A stretch of DNA of 64,000 bases from Cyclobacteriaceae bacterium (GTDB lineage Bacteria; Bacteroidota; Bacteroidia; Cytophagales; Cyclobacteriaceae). Positions 27,246 through 37,372 of this stretch are shown here, piece by piece (the stretch's first letter is position 1; the number at the start of each line of letters is the position of its first letter). The position numbers were made by a program, and so were the translations under genes. The notes under the pieces are model-generated. The model searched no databases, was not told where the DNA came from, and saw only the letters and a program-made list of their open reading frames with translations. The DNA lies in assembly GCA_016787755.1 (NCBI GenBank), contig JAEUUA010000004.1:211704-275703 (forward strand). The letters are read 5' to 3'.

Positions 27246-29927
27246 CTACTCTTTCAATTCTCTTAACGCCTCCTCATACGATTTAATTTTCGTTTCGGCA
27301 TCTGCCTTTTTCTGTTGTTCCAATTCCAATACTTTGGCCGGAGCACCAGCCACAAATTTTTCATTTGAAAGTTTTTTATCTACTGAGGCAAGAAAGCCAC
27401 GCTGGTATGCTAAATCTTTTAAGATCAATTCTCTTTCTTTCTCAAGATCTAATTTCCCTTCCAACGGGATGGTGTACTCAACAGTTCCTACCAAGAAAGA
27501 AACTCCGGCTGGTTTTTCAGGAGCCGAAAACACTTCATTAATATTCGAAAGTTTTTTGATGATTGGCCAAAAACATGAGAAGTCATCAGTGCCTTCTTTC
27601 TTATAAAGCTTGATCGCTACTTTAGGAGAAATTCCTTTTGAGTTTCTGGTGTTTCTTACTTGAGTTATGGTTTCGAAAGCAAGAGTTGCTTCCTTTAATA
27701 GTGAAGCATCAATGTTACCAGCCGTTGGCCAGGTTGCTACCAGAATACATTCTTTCTCTGCCCGTCTGCTTAATTCACTCCATAACTCTTCTGTAATGAA
27801 AGGCATGAAGGGATGTAACACTTTCAGTACATTTTCAAAAAGTGAAATAGTTTTAGTGTACGTTACCACATCGATAGGTTTTCCGAACTCCGGTTTTATC
27901 ATCTCCAGGTACCAGGCACAGAAATCGTCCCAAATTAATTTGTAAACACCATGCAACGCATCCGACATTCTAAACTTGTCGAAATGATCGGTTAATTCAA
28001 TGAGTGATTGGTTGAACTTGGATTCAAACCAATGAATGGCGGTCTTATTTTCTTCCGGTTGGATTAATTGTTTATCCACTTCCCATCCTTTTACCAAACG
28101 GAATGCATTCCAGATTTTATTGGTGAAGTTTCTGCCTTGCTCAACTAATTTTTCATCGTAGAGTAAGTCATTACCAGCAGGCGAACTGAACAACATTCCC
28201 GTACGAACGGCATCCGCGCCATAGGTGTTTATTAAATCAAGCGGATCAGGTGAATTGCCGAGTGACTTCGACATTTTTCGGCCTTGCTTGTCGCGAACAA
28301 TACCTGTTAGATAAACATTCTCGAAGGGCTTTTTGTCCATGTACTCATACCCCGCAATAATCATTCGCGCCACCCAAAAGAAAAGAATTTCAGGAGCTGT
28401 TACCAACACCTGAGTAGGGTAGTAATAATCAAGCTCTTTATTGTTTGCAGGAATTAATTTTCCGGTTGCTGTATCAAATGAATCATCCTTAAATCCTTTA
28501 AATACTTCCATCGGCCAAAGCCATGACGATGCCCAGGTATCTAATACATCTTCATCTTGCCGTAACTCTTTTTCTGTAATGGATCTTCCGGATTTTTTTG
28601 TTGCAAACTTTATAGCATCCGCTAGTGTCTCGGCTACCACAAAATCATCCTCACCATTTCCATAGAAATAAGCCGGGATGCGATGACCCCACCATAGTTG
28701 ACGGGAGATACACCAGTCGCGCACATTCTCCATCCAGTAGCGGTAGGTATTTTTAAACTTGGCCGGGTGCAGTTTAATTTCATCTTCTTCAACTGCCTGA
28801 TGCGCTTTGCGCGAAATCTCCTTCATTTTAACAAACCACTGTAAGGAGAGTTTTGGTTCGACTACTGTATTCGTTCTTTCCGAGCGACCAATGCGTGTAA
28901 CAAACTCTTCTTCTTTTACTAAATGTCCTGCAGCTTTTAAATCTTTTACAATTTCTTTGCGAACCGCAAAACGATCTTTCCCATAGAATTTAGGTAACTC
29001 ACATTTTTCATTTAATGACCCATCATCATTAATGGTATCAATTACCGGAAGATTATGGCGTTGCCCAATTTCATAGTCATTCACGTCATGAGCTGGGGTA
29101 ACTTTTAAACAACCGGTTCCAAATTCCTTATCAACATAGTCATCAGCAATTACCGGAATTTCACGATTGATAAAGGGAACCAAAATCTTTTTTCCAATCA
29201 GGTTTTTATAACGCTCGTCCGATGGGTTAACTGCAATAGCAACATCGCCCATAATGGTTTCGGGGCGCTGCGTGGCAATCACTACCCATTCATCTTCACT
29301 GTCTTTTACTTTATAGCGAACAGAATAAAGAATCGACTTCTCACCATCTTCTTTATAAAGCACTTCTTCATTTGACAGAGCAGTCTTGGCTTCACAATCC
29401 CAATTGATCATGCGCAACCCACGATAGATATACCCTTTATTGTGTAGATCTACGAAGACTCGAATGACAGCCTTGTAATAATCTTCGTCCATTGTGAAGG
29501 AGGTGCGCTCCCAATCACAGGAAGCACCTAACTTTTTAAGTTGCTCAAGAATAATTCCGCCATATTTTTCCTTCCACTCCCAGGCATATTTTAAAAACTC
29601 ATCACGTGAGAGATCCGATTTCTTAATTCCTTTTTCGCGAAGCATGGCCACCACGCGTGCTTCGGTTGCAATAGAGGCATGATCTGTACCTGGCACCCAA
29701 CAAGCTTCCTTTCCTTCCATCCTGGCTTTTCTGATCAACACATCTTGAATGGTATTATTAAGCATGTGCCCCATGTGCAGCACACCTGTTACGTTCGGAG
29801 GTGGGATAACAATGCAATAGGGCTTCTTATTTGGGTTGACTTCTGAATGAAAGAAATTCTGCTTTTGCCAATATTGGTACCATTTATCTTCAACGTCAGA
29901 TGGATTGTATTTGGTAGAAAGTGCCAT
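27246..29927 (-). CDS. valS: Valyl-tRNA synthetase
   Basis: ValRS charges tRNA-Val in the cytoplasm. The 893-aa protein has the class I signatures HMGHM (HIGH, residues 51-54) and KMSKS in GRKMSKSLGNSP, the editing CP1 domain, the anticodon-binding domain and a C-terminal coiled-coil arm ending in a Lys-rich tail. ATG 29927 is chosen over an earlier open frame (to 30011) because the family starts MALSTKYNPSDVEDKWY. A TATTTTTG box lies upstream, without a matching TTTG element. Confidence 0.97.
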   Translation of the reverse strand: MALSTKYNPSDVEDKWYQYWQKQNFFHSEVNPNKKPYCIVIPPPNVTGVLHMGHMLNNTIQDVLIRKARMEGKEACWVPGTDHASIATEARVVAMLREKGIKKSDLSRDEFLKYAWEWKEKYGGIILEQLKKLGASCDWERTSFTMDEDYYKAVIRVFVDLHNKGYIYRGLRMINWDCEAKTALSNEEVLYKEDGEKSILYSVRYKVKDSEDEWVVIATQRPETIMGDVAIAVNPSDERYKNLIGKKILVPFINREIPVIADDYVDKEFGTGCLKVTPAHDVNDYEIGQRHNLPVIDTINDDGSLNEKCELPKFYGKDRFAVRKEIVKDLKAAGHLVKEEEFVTRIGRSERTNTVVEPKLSLQWFVKMKEISRKAHQAVEEDEIKLHPAKFKNTYRYWMENVRDWCISRQLWWGHRIPAYFYGNGEDDFVVAETLADAIKFATKKSGRSITEKELRQDEDVLDTWASSWLWPMEVFKGFKDDSFDTATGKLIPANNKELDYYYPTQVLVTAPEILFFWVARMIIAGYEYMDKKPFENVYLTGIVRDKQGRKMSKSLGNSPDPLDLINTYGADAVRTGMLFSSPAGNDLLYDEKLVEQGRNFTNKIWNAFRLVKGWEVDKQLIQPEENKTAIHWFESKFNQSLIELTDHFDKFRMSDALHGVYKLIWDDFCAWYLEMIKPEFGKPIDVVTYTKTISLFENVLKVLHPFMPFITEELWSELSRRAEKECILVATWPTAGNIDASLLKEATLAFETITQVRNTRNSKGISPKVAIKLYKKEGTDDFSCFWPIIKKLSNINEVFSAPEKPAGVSFLVGTVEYTIPLEGKLDLEKERELILKDLAYQRGFLASVDKKLSNEKFVAGAPAKVLELEQQKKADAETKIKSYEEALRELKE

Positions 29928-30038
29928 AGGATGAATTATAATTGAATAAGAACGCAAAAATAGGAAAAGGGACGGTAACTGGGTTGTTACTTTTTGAAAT
30001 CCAGACCACAAAGTATTTTCGTAAATTTGGAAATCAAA

Positions 30039-31178
30039 ATGAATACCCCGATGAATACTACCGCACCCGCTGAGGACATTAAGATTGATAAAATTGAATG
30101 GAAACAGCTATCGAGTTTAGCGGCCTTATATGGCTCTATTGTTATCGGGTGGATTGCCTATCATAATTATCAGCCAAAGCTCCTTATTCAATTTAATCTT
30201 ATGGAATTTACTTATCTGCTGATAATAGTGCAGGGGATTATCTTGATTATTACTCCACTTATTGCCGGTAAGATTGGTGATCGGTTTCGGTTTAAAGCCG
30301 GGCATAGGATGCCAATCATTTCTTCGGGGATCAGTTTTGCAGCGATGGTTTTTATGGCGGTAGCCTTCACACTTTTTAGCAATCCCGGTGAAGTGTTTCG
30401 ATGGATCTTACCGCTTCTAATTGTTTTATGGTTGGTAGCCATGAGTATTTTCACAAGCCCAGCCCTTTCCACCTTAGAGCTTTTCACTCCCATTGATAAG
30501 TTACCTCGTGCCATGGCGATTTTGACGATCGTGGCTAATTTAATTTATTCGTTGGAGCCTGTGATTGTTGATTTAATTGATTTTGTAGGAGCCCCTTTAA
30601 CGTTTATGTTTGGAGGTATAGCCGTATTTGTTTCGGGCTATGCCCTGAAAAAAAATTCAATAAGTCTTTTTAAGAATAACCCTGCCCATCCGAGAGCAGA
30701 ATTCAAATTAGATACGCAGCGATCAAATTACAGCTACATCTTTTTCCTGGGTATTGTAGTAGGAATTCCTACCACGTTACTCTTCAATTATTTTCCAGAT
30801 CTTCTTGAAACAAATTTATCAACTCTGTTTAAGATGGAAGGGAAATGGCTTTTGGTAGTTGCATTATTTATATCGGCTGTGCTTTCGCTGCCCGTTAGTA
30901 ATTATGTAATCAAAATTGGAACAGTAAAGTCTTTCTGGTGGAGCTTCCTGATCAACTCAATTTGTTTGATTCTGGTATTTGTTATTGGCTTACCCATTCT
31001 CACGATAATTGCCATGTTCATTTTCATTGTTTCTTTCACTGTGCTTTCCATTAGTTCTTTGCCTTTGGCCATTGAACGAGCCAATTATTTTGAAAAGGTA
31101 TTTTGCGTGGGAATTTTCTTTAGTGGAATGGCCTTGCCCGATGGCATTGTGGAGACATTACAAGCGATGGGGCACTAA
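30039..31178 (+). CDS. MFS-type membrane transporter
   Basis: The 379-aa protein has about ten to twelve membrane helices, with GKIGDRFRFKAGHRMPII after helix 2 resembling the MFS loop 2-3 motif (G-x-x-x-D-R). It resembles SLC45-like or glycoside-cation symporter-like MFS members; substrate unknown. ATG 30039 is preferred over a TTG at 29994. A TAAATTTG box (30022-30029) with an upstream TTTG (29993-29996) is a possible promoter, but the 25-nt spacer is long. Confidence 0.75.
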   Translation: MNTPMNTTAPAEDIKIDKIEWKQLSSLAALYGSIVIGWIAYHNYQPKLLIQFNLMEFTYLLIIVQGIILIITPLIAGKIGDRFRFKAGHRMPIISSGISFAAMVFMAVAFTLFSNPGEVFRWILPLLIVLWLVAMSIFTSPALSTLELFTPIDKLPRAMAILTIVANLIYSLEPVIVDLIDFVGAPLTFMFGGIAVFVSGYALKKNSISLFKNNPAHPRAEFKLDTQRSNYSYIFFLGIVVGIPTTLLFNYFPDLLETNLSTLFKMEGKWLLVVALFISAVLSLPVSNYVIKIGTVKSFWWSFLINSICLILVFVIGLPILTIIAMFIFIVSFTVLSISSLPLAIERANYFEKVFCVGIFFSGMALPDGIVETLQAMGH

Positions 31179-31216
31179 TTTGCGCGTATAAAATTTAAAC
31201 ACGTAGAAACATAGGT

Positions 31217-31259
31217 TCGTAGTGATAGCTCGTAACTTATTAGGATAGACTATCTACGA
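31217..31259. terminator. Possible bidirectional hairpin between convergent genes
   Basis: Arms TCGTAGTGATAG (31217-31228) and CTATCTACGA (31250-31259) pair with one bulge in the 119-bp gap between the plus-strand MFS gene and the minus-strand methyltransferase gene. No strong T run follows, so it may equally be a repeat relic. Confidence 0.3.
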
Positions 31260-31297
31260 TTTCTCTGTACCTATTTGGTTAATGCATTTCAAAAAAA

Positions 31298-32647
31298 TCA
31301 ACTCATCCGAATTCGCCATGCTGCCGGATAGAGATTATTAACCCGGTTGCCAAGCTGATTGATCCATCCAAGGGGTGTGCCTTTATAGGTAACTAATGCA
31401 AAACCCCGTTGACCGTCAACCACATGAATGGTTTCTTTGCGAAGATAGGCCAGTGCTTCTTCTATTTCCAAATCAATAATTGAAAAATGATTTTGATTTA
31501 AATGAATTGAAAGCGCCATCGCATGCTCTGGAATTAGCTTATCATGTTTTGTTTCGGCCACTGCCGTTCCCTTGCTCACAATATGTAGTTGAGTGCATAT
31601 AAAGCCCATCTCATCATAAAGTTCAGAAGGAATTTGAATCAGTAATGAATTTTGTTGAATGAATTTAAATTGATCGGGTTGTAAACTCCAGTCTTGAAGT
31701 TGTTCTGAAATCTTTTTAGGTGTTAGATCAAAATTTTTTCCGGCCCTGATTCGTATCGATTGTTCGCCTTCCATTTTTCTTAATGCAGAAATAAAAAACC
31801 CTTCTCCATTTACACGATGGGGATAAAACCGATAACCAATGGATTTTCCAACTTCAATTTTTTCTAGGTTCCATACCGGATCTACCGATAGATCAATGAA
31901 TTCCACCGCTCGATTTTCTGCCAGCCAATTTAGTGTGCCTTCATTTTCACTTTCGTTGAATGTGCAGGTGCTATACATCAGGATTCCATTTTCTTTCAGC
32001 GCAGGCCACACATCATTCAAAATTCTTCGCTGTCGTTGGGTGCAAAGATTTACATGTTCTTCCGACCATTCTTTGGATGCCTTATAATCCTTCCGAAAGA
32101 GTCCTTCACCTGAACACGGAGCGTCCACAAGAATAACATCAAAATATCCAGGTAGTTTTTGAAACGTTTCAGGATCGCTGTTTGTAACCAGCACATTGGC
32201 ACAACCCCATTTCTGAATATTTTCAGATAGTATTTGCGCCCGCGACCGGATGACGTCATTTGAAACTAAAAGCGAATCGTTAGTCAATAAACTAAGTAGA
32301 TGCGTTGATTTACCACCCGGAGCAGCACATAAGTCAAGCACACGCAAAGGTTTAGTAATATCAACGGAATGCTTTAGAACGTGCTCTAAGAACATAGAAC
32401 TAGGTTCTTGTACATAATATTTTCCGGCATGCAATGCTGGATCTAATGTAAAGACTGGCCGTTCTGGTAAGTAGTACCCAAAATCAGTCCAGGGTATTTT
32501 TATCCCTTCAGGAAGTTTATCTTTGTAGGGATTGATTCGAATGGCCACTGGTGGAGTTTGTTTGTGTGCGTGAAGAAAATCGGGCCATTCATGTCCCAGG
32601 GCTGACTTCATTCTGTTTTCGAAAGCGGCAGGAAAAAAGTCAGGCAT
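31298..32647 (-). CDS. RsmF-like rRNA cytosine-C5 methyltransferase
   Basis: The 449-aa protein is a NOL1/NOP2/Sun-type RNA m5C methyltransferase. It has the SAM motif VLDLCAAPGGKSTHLLSLL, the first Cys in DAPCSGEGLFR, the catalytic Cys in STCTFNESENEG, and a C-terminal RNA-binding region like that of RsmF/YebU. RsmF methylates 16S rRNA; the exact target here is inferred. It is a monocistronic gene on the minus strand, divergent from fahA. Confidence 0.9.
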   Translation of the reverse strand: MPDFFPAAFENRMKSALGHEWPDFLHAHKQTPPVAIRINPYKDKLPEGIKIPWTDFGYYLPERPVFTLDPALHAGKYYVQEPSSMFLEHVLKHSVDITKPLRVLDLCAAPGGKSTHLLSLLTNDSLLVSNDVIRSRAQILSENIQKWGCANVLVTNSDPETFQKLPGYFDVILVDAPCSGEGLFRKDYKASKEWSEEHVNLCTQRQRRILNDVWPALKENGILMYSTCTFNESENEGTLNWLAENRAVEFIDLSVDPVWNLEKIEVGKSIGYRFYPHRVNGEGFFISALRKMEGEQSIRIRAGKNFDLTPKKISEQLQDWSLQPDQFKFIQQNSLLIQIPSELYDEMGFICTQLHIVSKGTAVAETKHDKLIPEHAMALSIHLNQNHFSIIDLEIEEALAYLRKETIHVVDGQRGFALVTYKGTPLGWINQLGNRVNNLYPAAWRIRMS

Positions 32648-32706
32648 GAATTTATTTGAGGTAACGAGAAAGAAGGATATAATTTAGACGTAAAGTAAAG
32701 ACTTTT

Positions 32707-33978
32707 ATGATTAAGGCGAATGACCCGGCTTTGCAAAGCTGGATAGAGATACCAACCAATTCTGATTTCCCCATTCAAAACTTACCGTTTGGTATTTTTA
32801 AAACCGATTACTTAACACCAGTGGCCGGTGTGGCCATCGGTAATTATGTGTTAGACCTTGTGTATTTATATGAGCATGGGTTTTTTGATGGGCTCGGTTT
32901 GCCACAGGGAATTTTTAACCAGCCATCTCTTAACGATTTCATTGGATTAGGAAAGAAGAAGTGCCGTGAAGTGAGAGAACGCATTTCAGAATTGTTGCAA
33001 CATGATAATGAAGAACTGAGATTAAATCTCGGTGCGCGTGAGTTGGCACTCATTCCGATGGAGGAAGTTGAGATGTGCATGCCTGTAAAAATCCCAAACT
33101 ATACTGATTTTTATAGCAGCGAAGAACACGCTACCAATGTGGGCTCGTTGTTTCGTGATCCAAAAAATGCCTTGTTACCTAATTGGAAACATATGCCAGT
33201 GGGGTATCATGGCCGCGCTTCTTCCATTGTGGTATCTGGAACAAGCATTCACCGACCTAAAGGCCAGGTAAAGCCAGGTGATTCTGAAGTACCAATCTTT
33301 AGTGCTTCGCAAAAGCTCGACTTTGAATTGGAGATCGCTTTTATTACGTGCAAGGAAACCGATTTGGGTTCGTCAGTTTCAACAAATGAAGCTGAGAATT
33401 TTATTTTTGGCTTTGTGCTCTTTAACGATTGGTCAGCACGCGATATACAACAATGGGAATACGTTCCCCTTGGCCCATTTCTGGGAAAGAATTTTGGATC
33501 AACGATATCGCCTTGGATTGTTACCATGGATGCACTTGAGCCCTTTAGAGTTGCCGGACCCAAACAATCTCCAGAAGTTTTACCTTATCTAAAAACAGCA
33601 GGCGACAAAACGTTTGATATTAATCTGGAAGTTTCCATTCAACCTGAAAATTCAGATGCGATCATTATCAGCAAATCAAACTTTAAGTATTTGTATTGGA
33701 ATGTGAATCAACAACTGGCGCATCAAACCGTGAACGGATGTAACCTGCAAGTTGGCGATCTATATGCATCAGGTACGATTAGTGGTCCGAGTTCAGATTC
33801 ATTGGGTTCTCTGCTTGAACTTACGTTGAATGGAAAGAAAGCGATCGCATTGGCGGATGGATCGCAACGTAATTTTATTGAAGATGGAGATTCAATAATT
33901 TTAAAAGGTTATGCCAAGAAAGGCCATGTGCGGATTGGATTTGGCGAGTGTAGGGGAAAGATAGTGCCTGCAAACTGA
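32707..33978 (+). CDS. fahA: Fumarylacetoacetase
   Basis: FahA hydrolyses fumarylacetoacetate to fumarate and acetoacetate, the last step of tyrosine breakdown. The 423-aa protein has the SH3-like N-terminal domain and the FAH catalytic fold: PNYTDFYSSEEHATNVGSLFR, LDFELEIAFI with metal-binding Glu residues, NDWSARDIQQWEYVPLGPFLGKNFG, and GTISGP. Length is standard. It is followed by a flavin reductase in the same direction. Confidence 0.95.
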   Translation: MIKANDPALQSWIEIPTNSDFPIQNLPFGIFKTDYLTPVAGVAIGNYVLDLVYLYEHGFFDGLGLPQGIFNQPSLNDFIGLGKKKCREVRERISELLQHDNEELRLNLGARELALIPMEEVEMCMPVKIPNYTDFYSSEEHATNVGSLFRDPKNALLPNWKHMPVGYHGRASSIVVSGTSIHRPKGQVKPGDSEVPIFSASQKLDFELEIAFITCKETDLGSSVSTNEAENFIFGFVLFNDWSARDIQQWEYVPLGPFLGKNFGSTISPWIVTMDALEPFRVAGPKQSPEVLPYLKTAGDKTFDINLEVSIQPENSDAIIISKSNFKYLYWNVNQQLAHQTVNGCNLQVGDLYASGTISGPSSDSLGSLLELTLNGKKAIALADGSQRNFIEDGDSIILKGYAKKGHVRIGFGECRGKIVPAN

Positions 33979-34037
33979 TGCTGGATACTAGATTCTTGAC
34001 ACTATAAACTCACGACTAAATACTATTGACTAAAAAA

Positions 34038-34898
34038 ATGCTCATTAACCCAAAAGAATTATCTACCCCTAAACTCCAAGCTTATCTTCAAGGCGCTGTT
34101 TCACCCCGGCCGATTGCTTTAGCGAGTACTATTGATAAAGATGGAAATGTTAATCTGAGTCCCTTCAGTTTCTTCAATTTGTTTAGTATGAATCCGCCTA
34201 TCTTGATTTTTTCACCGTCAAGACGAGTGCGCGATAATTCAACCAAGCATACTCTTCAAAATGTGCAGGAGGTACCTGAGGTAGTAATCAATATTGTTTC
34301 GTATACCATGGTGGAGCAAGTGTCGTTGGCAAGTTGTGATTTCCCGAAAGGAACCAACGAGTTTGAGAAAGCCGGGTTTACCGAAGTTACTTCAATACAT
34401 GTTAATCCCCCACGCGTGGCTGAGTCACCCGTTTCTTTTGAGTGCAAAGTCAATCAGGTAATTCCCTTAGGGCAGGAGGGTGGAGCGGGTAATCTTGTTA
34501 TTTGTGAAGTGGTTCTTATGCACATTGACGATGAAGTGTTGGGTGTAGATGGTTTTATTGATCCCAATAAAATTGATGCGGTTGCCCGGATGGGGCAGGA
34601 TTATTATTGCCGGGCATCGGGTGAAAATGTTTTTACAGTTCCAAAGCCCAATACAAAAGTAGGGATTGGTATTGATCAGATTCCAACGCACATCCGAAAC
34701 AGCAATGTGCTAACCGGAAATGATTTGGGGCGCTTAGGTAATATTGAAAAACTACCAACTGAAAGTGAGATTAAACTCTTTCAATCAACAAAGCTTTGGA
34801 AAGATGCTAAAGGAAATGGGGTGAAGGAACTTCATCAGTTGGCAAAGAACTATTTGAGTGAAAATAAATTAGAAGAAGCCTGGAAGGTGTTGTTGTGA
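34038..34898 (+). CDS. Flavin reductase family protein
   Basis: The 286-aa protein has the FMN-binding split-barrel of the flavin reductase/RutF family (SPRPIALASTIDKDGNVNLSPFSFFN; SYTMVEQVSLASCDFP), followed by a C-terminal extension ending SENKLEEAWKVLL. It may bind FMN and act as an oxidoreductase; substrate unknown. ATG 34038 follows a TTG at 34026. The pairing with fahA suggests an aromatic degradation context, by position only. The last 49 bp resemble a relic at 37469-37517. Confidence 0.85.
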   Translation: MLINPKELSTPKLQAYLQGAVSPRPIALASTIDKDGNVNLSPFSFFNLFSMNPPILIFSPSRRVRDNSTKHTLQNVQEVPEVVINIVSYTMVEQVSLASCDFPKGTNEFEKAGFTEVTSIHVNPPRVAESPVSFECKVNQVIPLGQEGGAGNLVICEVVLMHIDDEVLGVDGFIDPNKIDAVARMGQDYYCRASGENVFTVPKPNTKVGIGIDQIPTHIRNSNVLTGNDLGRLGNIEKLPTESEIKLFQSTKLWKDAKGNGVKELHQLAKNYLSENKLEEAWKVLL

Positions 34899-35050
34899 TA
34901 CGTGTACCCAGTAAACACATGAGATTATGGAAAGTAGAAATTCCGTCTGTTATGGACAATCCATAAATCCTGTGTAATGAATCATTTTAGGTGGTAATAC
35001 AATCCAGAAGATTGGATTATTCTGCAAAAGCTCTTTTAATCCTATTTGAG

Positions 35051-35058
35051 TAACTTTG
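35051..35058 (+). promoter_or_regulatory. Candidate -7 box upstream of lipoprotein gene
   Basis: TAACTTTG fits the TAnnTTTG -7 consensus, 31 bp before the ATG at 35090. No TTTG was found at the expected -33 distance, so support is partial. Confidence 0.3.
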
Positions 35059-35089
35059 GGCTATAATTCAGATAGTCTTTAGCTTATCT

Positions 35090-35665
35090 ATGAAAAACAA
35101 ATACCTATTTTTTTTACTTCTACTCGGTGTCCTTAGCTGCACCGATAACCAGGTCGATGAAATAGCCATCAGGCGAAATGGCCTTGTTGAGTTTAGTCTT
35201 GATAACATACCCTGGCGCGCAAGTTCTTTTCAACTTATAAATATTGGTGAGGTAGTTGTTTTTGAGGATCCCTCAAATGTAGAAGGCACAATTTATCAGC
35301 GACTATTCTTTTTAATTAAAGGACATAATGAGAAGGGGGGTGACAGAAAGCTTACTGTCATTTTTGATCTTCCTGTATCAGGCCGGCTGCTTGGCAAAGC
35401 ATCCCTTGCATACTCCCAGTTAAATGGAGGCATTAAAAGTGTAGAGTTTAGTGATCAGGCGGAAGGCCATAACAGTCCATTCAAACTTTACACATTAGCT
35501 ATTGACGAAACAGCAGAAGTATTTATAGACGTGCAGCGTCAAAGCCTGCAAGACAAAATTGTGGCCGGAGTATTTAAACTGGTGCTTACCGATGTTACTG
35601 ATCCAGCCAATAAGATCTCATTAAACGAAGGTGTGTTTAAGGATATACCCTACACAGAACTTTAA
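35090..35665 (+). CDS. Hypothetical lipoprotein
   Basis: The 191-aa product has a lipoprotein signal (LLLLGVLSC, Cys at residue 17) and a mature beta-rich domain with VEFSLDNIPWRASSFQLINIGEVV, which resembles DUF6252/lipocalin-like Bacteroidota lipoproteins, not firmly recognised. It is the first of three same-strand envelope genes with short spacing. Confidence 0.65.
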   Translation: MKNKYLFFLLLLGVLSCTDNQVDEIAIRRNGLVEFSLDNIPWRASSFQLINIGEVVVFEDPSNVEGTIYQRLFFLIKGHNEKGGDRKLTVIFDLPVSGRLLGKASLAYSQLNGGIKSVEFSDQAEGHNSPFKLYTLAIDETAEVFIDVQRQSLQDKIVAGVFKLVLTDVTDPANKISLNEGVFKDIPYTEL

Positions 35666-35677
35666 GTTATTTTAACT

Positions 35678-36571
35678 ATGAAAATTTTTTATCTAATCCT
35701 GTTACTGATTTTTCCGCTCACTCTATCTGCACAAGAAACGGGAACACCTCCTGCGCACTTCGATGTCATCATAAAAATTAATGGTGATATTATTTACGGT
35801 ATGGTAACTGAAGTGACGTTCGATTTAGTAAAGTACAAACGAACTGATATTCCTGATGGCCCTGTATATCAGCTTTTGCGCAGCGAGGTTTATGCCATTA
35901 GTTACCGTAACCAATTGAAGGAAATCCTGAATCCGGGAAGTTTCAATCCTCCGGTAGACAACGTGGAAGAACCATTTGTTGAAACTGAGCCCGAGATTGA
36001 AGAGGAAATGGAAACTCCGTCCTTTTTAGATAAAACAAATCTTCAGCGTGGTGAAATCCGTTTGGGGGTTGGGTTCATTCCAAGCTACTCCAAAATTGAC
36101 AATAAGGATTCTTACAATACTAATATTGGATTTCCACCCATCATCGTGACCTATCTGATTCCGTATAAGAAATCACTTATGGTAGGCATACAACTCGCAA
36201 CGGGAACATTTAACTATAGCCGCAGCCAATTTGATGACTATGATCAGATTCAAACCCAAAGTGAGCTTAAGGAAAATTTATTTCAACTAAGCGCATTAGG
36301 GAAGTATCAATTTACCAGTAGTGACTTAAGGCCTTACGCCATCTTAGGTCTTTCCCTGAATATTTCATCGGTAAACGCTGAATCCACGTTGAATTTTGTT
36401 GATGATGACAGAACCATATTTGTTAAAAGTGGTGTTAGAAATACGGGCATGGGCGTTGTGGTTCGAGCGGGTTTGGAGTATAGTTTAACTGATCAGATCG
36501 GTTTTTATACAGACTTAGGTACGGGTGTTTCGCTCATTCAACTGGGTGGGGTTTATAAATTGAATAAGTAA
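35678..36571 (+). CDS. Outer-membrane beta-barrel-like protein
   Basis: The 297-aa product has a signal peptide (MKIFYLILLLIFPLTLSAQ), an N-terminal small domain (HFDVIIKINGDIIYGMV, VYAISYRNQLKEIL) typical of Bacteroidota surface proteins, an acidic linker and a C-terminal region of alternating strands (MVGIQLATGTFNY, YAILGLSLNISS, FYTDLGTGVSLIQLGG) that fits an eight-stranded barrel. The stop overlaps the next ATG. Confidence 0.7.
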   Translation: MKIFYLILLLIFPLTLSAQETGTPPAHFDVIIKINGDIIYGMVTEVTFDLVKYKRTDIPDGPVYQLLRSEVYAISYRNQLKEILNPGSFNPPVDNVEEPFVETEPEIEEEMETPSFLDKTNLQRGEIRLGVGFIPSYSKIDNKDSYNTNIGFPPIIVTYLIPYKKSLMVGIQLATGTFNYSRSQFDDYDQIQTQSELKENLFQLSALGKYQFTSSDLRPYAILGLSLNISSVNAESTLNFVDDDRTIFVKSGVRNTGMGVVVRAGLEYSLTDQIGFYTDLGTGVSLIQLGGVYKLNK

Positions 36572-37209
36572 TGAATAGAATTATGGTGACGAATTTTTTT
36601 TTAGCCTTCCTCCTGGTGATAACCGGTAGTATGCATGTGAATGCCCAGAAATCGTCACAACCTGCTGTATCCAATAAGGCGAAACCTTCGACAGCTACAC
36701 GAGGCTTCACGTTACATCTTGGGCCCAGTGTTACTTACTATCAGGGGGGAAGCACCAGAAGTTTTGACACCTTTGAAACCGATCGACTTAGCTGGCAAGT
36801 CAATGGCATGTTGGGATATGGGTTTAATAAGAATAACGCAAACCGGAGCAACATTTTAGGCATCTTTGGGACCGGTGGCTACACAACCCAGCGTGTGTTA
36901 AATCAAATGCTTACTGATCAGTCACTGGTTGTGGCGGATTTAGCAACCTCAAAATATTATAATTTTTATCAGGTAGAAGGGGGAATGTTAATCGCTGAAA
37001 TTTTAAGATTAAGCACAGGGGTGGGCGTTCAACATTATGCTACTACAAGCACGGGTGATGAGCAACTTTATTATGTGTCATCCACGGCAGGGTTATCGTT
37101 TGCACTTGGTTCGTCTGTTAACTGGGTATTTGATGTCAACTTTATACACGGGCGCGACTTTAACAACACCGTAATCCGGGCCAGCACCGGATTGAGCATA
37201 GCCTTCTAA
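36571..37209 (+). CDS. Secreted beta-barrel-like protein
   Basis: The 212-aa product starts with a signal peptide (NFFLAFLLVITGSMHVNAQ) and has a mature part with repeated amphipathic strands (GFTLHLGPSVTYYQGG, VGVQHYATTS, WVFDVNFIHGRDF) ending in Phe, as outer-membrane barrels do. Function unknown. It overlaps the previous gene by one base and is presumably cotranscribed. Confidence 0.65.
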   Translation: MNRIMVTNFFLAFLLVITGSMHVNAQKSSQPAVSNKAKPSTATRGFTLHLGPSVTYYQGGSTRSFDTFETDRLSWQVNGMLGYGFNKNNANRSNILGIFGTGGYTTQRVLNQMLTDQSLVVADLATSKYYNFYQVEGGMLIAEILRLSTGVGVQHYATTSTGDEQLYYVSSTAGLSFALGSSVNWVFDVNFIHGRDFNNTVIRASTGLSIAF

Positions 37210-37237
37210 CGTAGCCTTGTCAAAACTTATTGTTCAG

Positions 37238-37263
37238 CAAAAAACCTTCTTATGGGAAGGTTT
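37238..37263 (-). terminator. Minus-strand terminator for the cyclase cluster
   Basis: On the minus strand arms AAACCTTC (37263-37256) and GAAGGTTT (37249-37242) with a 6-nt loop are followed by a run of T (37244-37239). It is 270 bp downstream of the truncated cyclase, the end of the minus-strand cluster. The plus strand has no T run after the hairpin. Confidence 0.6.
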
Positions 37264-37372
37264 GCGCTGCTTTCAACTTCCGCAAATCACTTATTCTATA
37301 ATTGATGGGTTTATCTGGCGAAGTCCGGCAAAGATTAATGAGTCTCAGATCTTAATTCCTTCAATCTGATTT

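Noticed and set aside
28441..29682. Plus-strand open frames inside valS
   Set aside because: They are shadow frames opposite a clear, full-length valyl-tRNA synthetase.
33249..33592. Open frames on both strands within fahA
   Set aside because: Shadow frames of a conserved enzyme gene; no domain or leader of their own.
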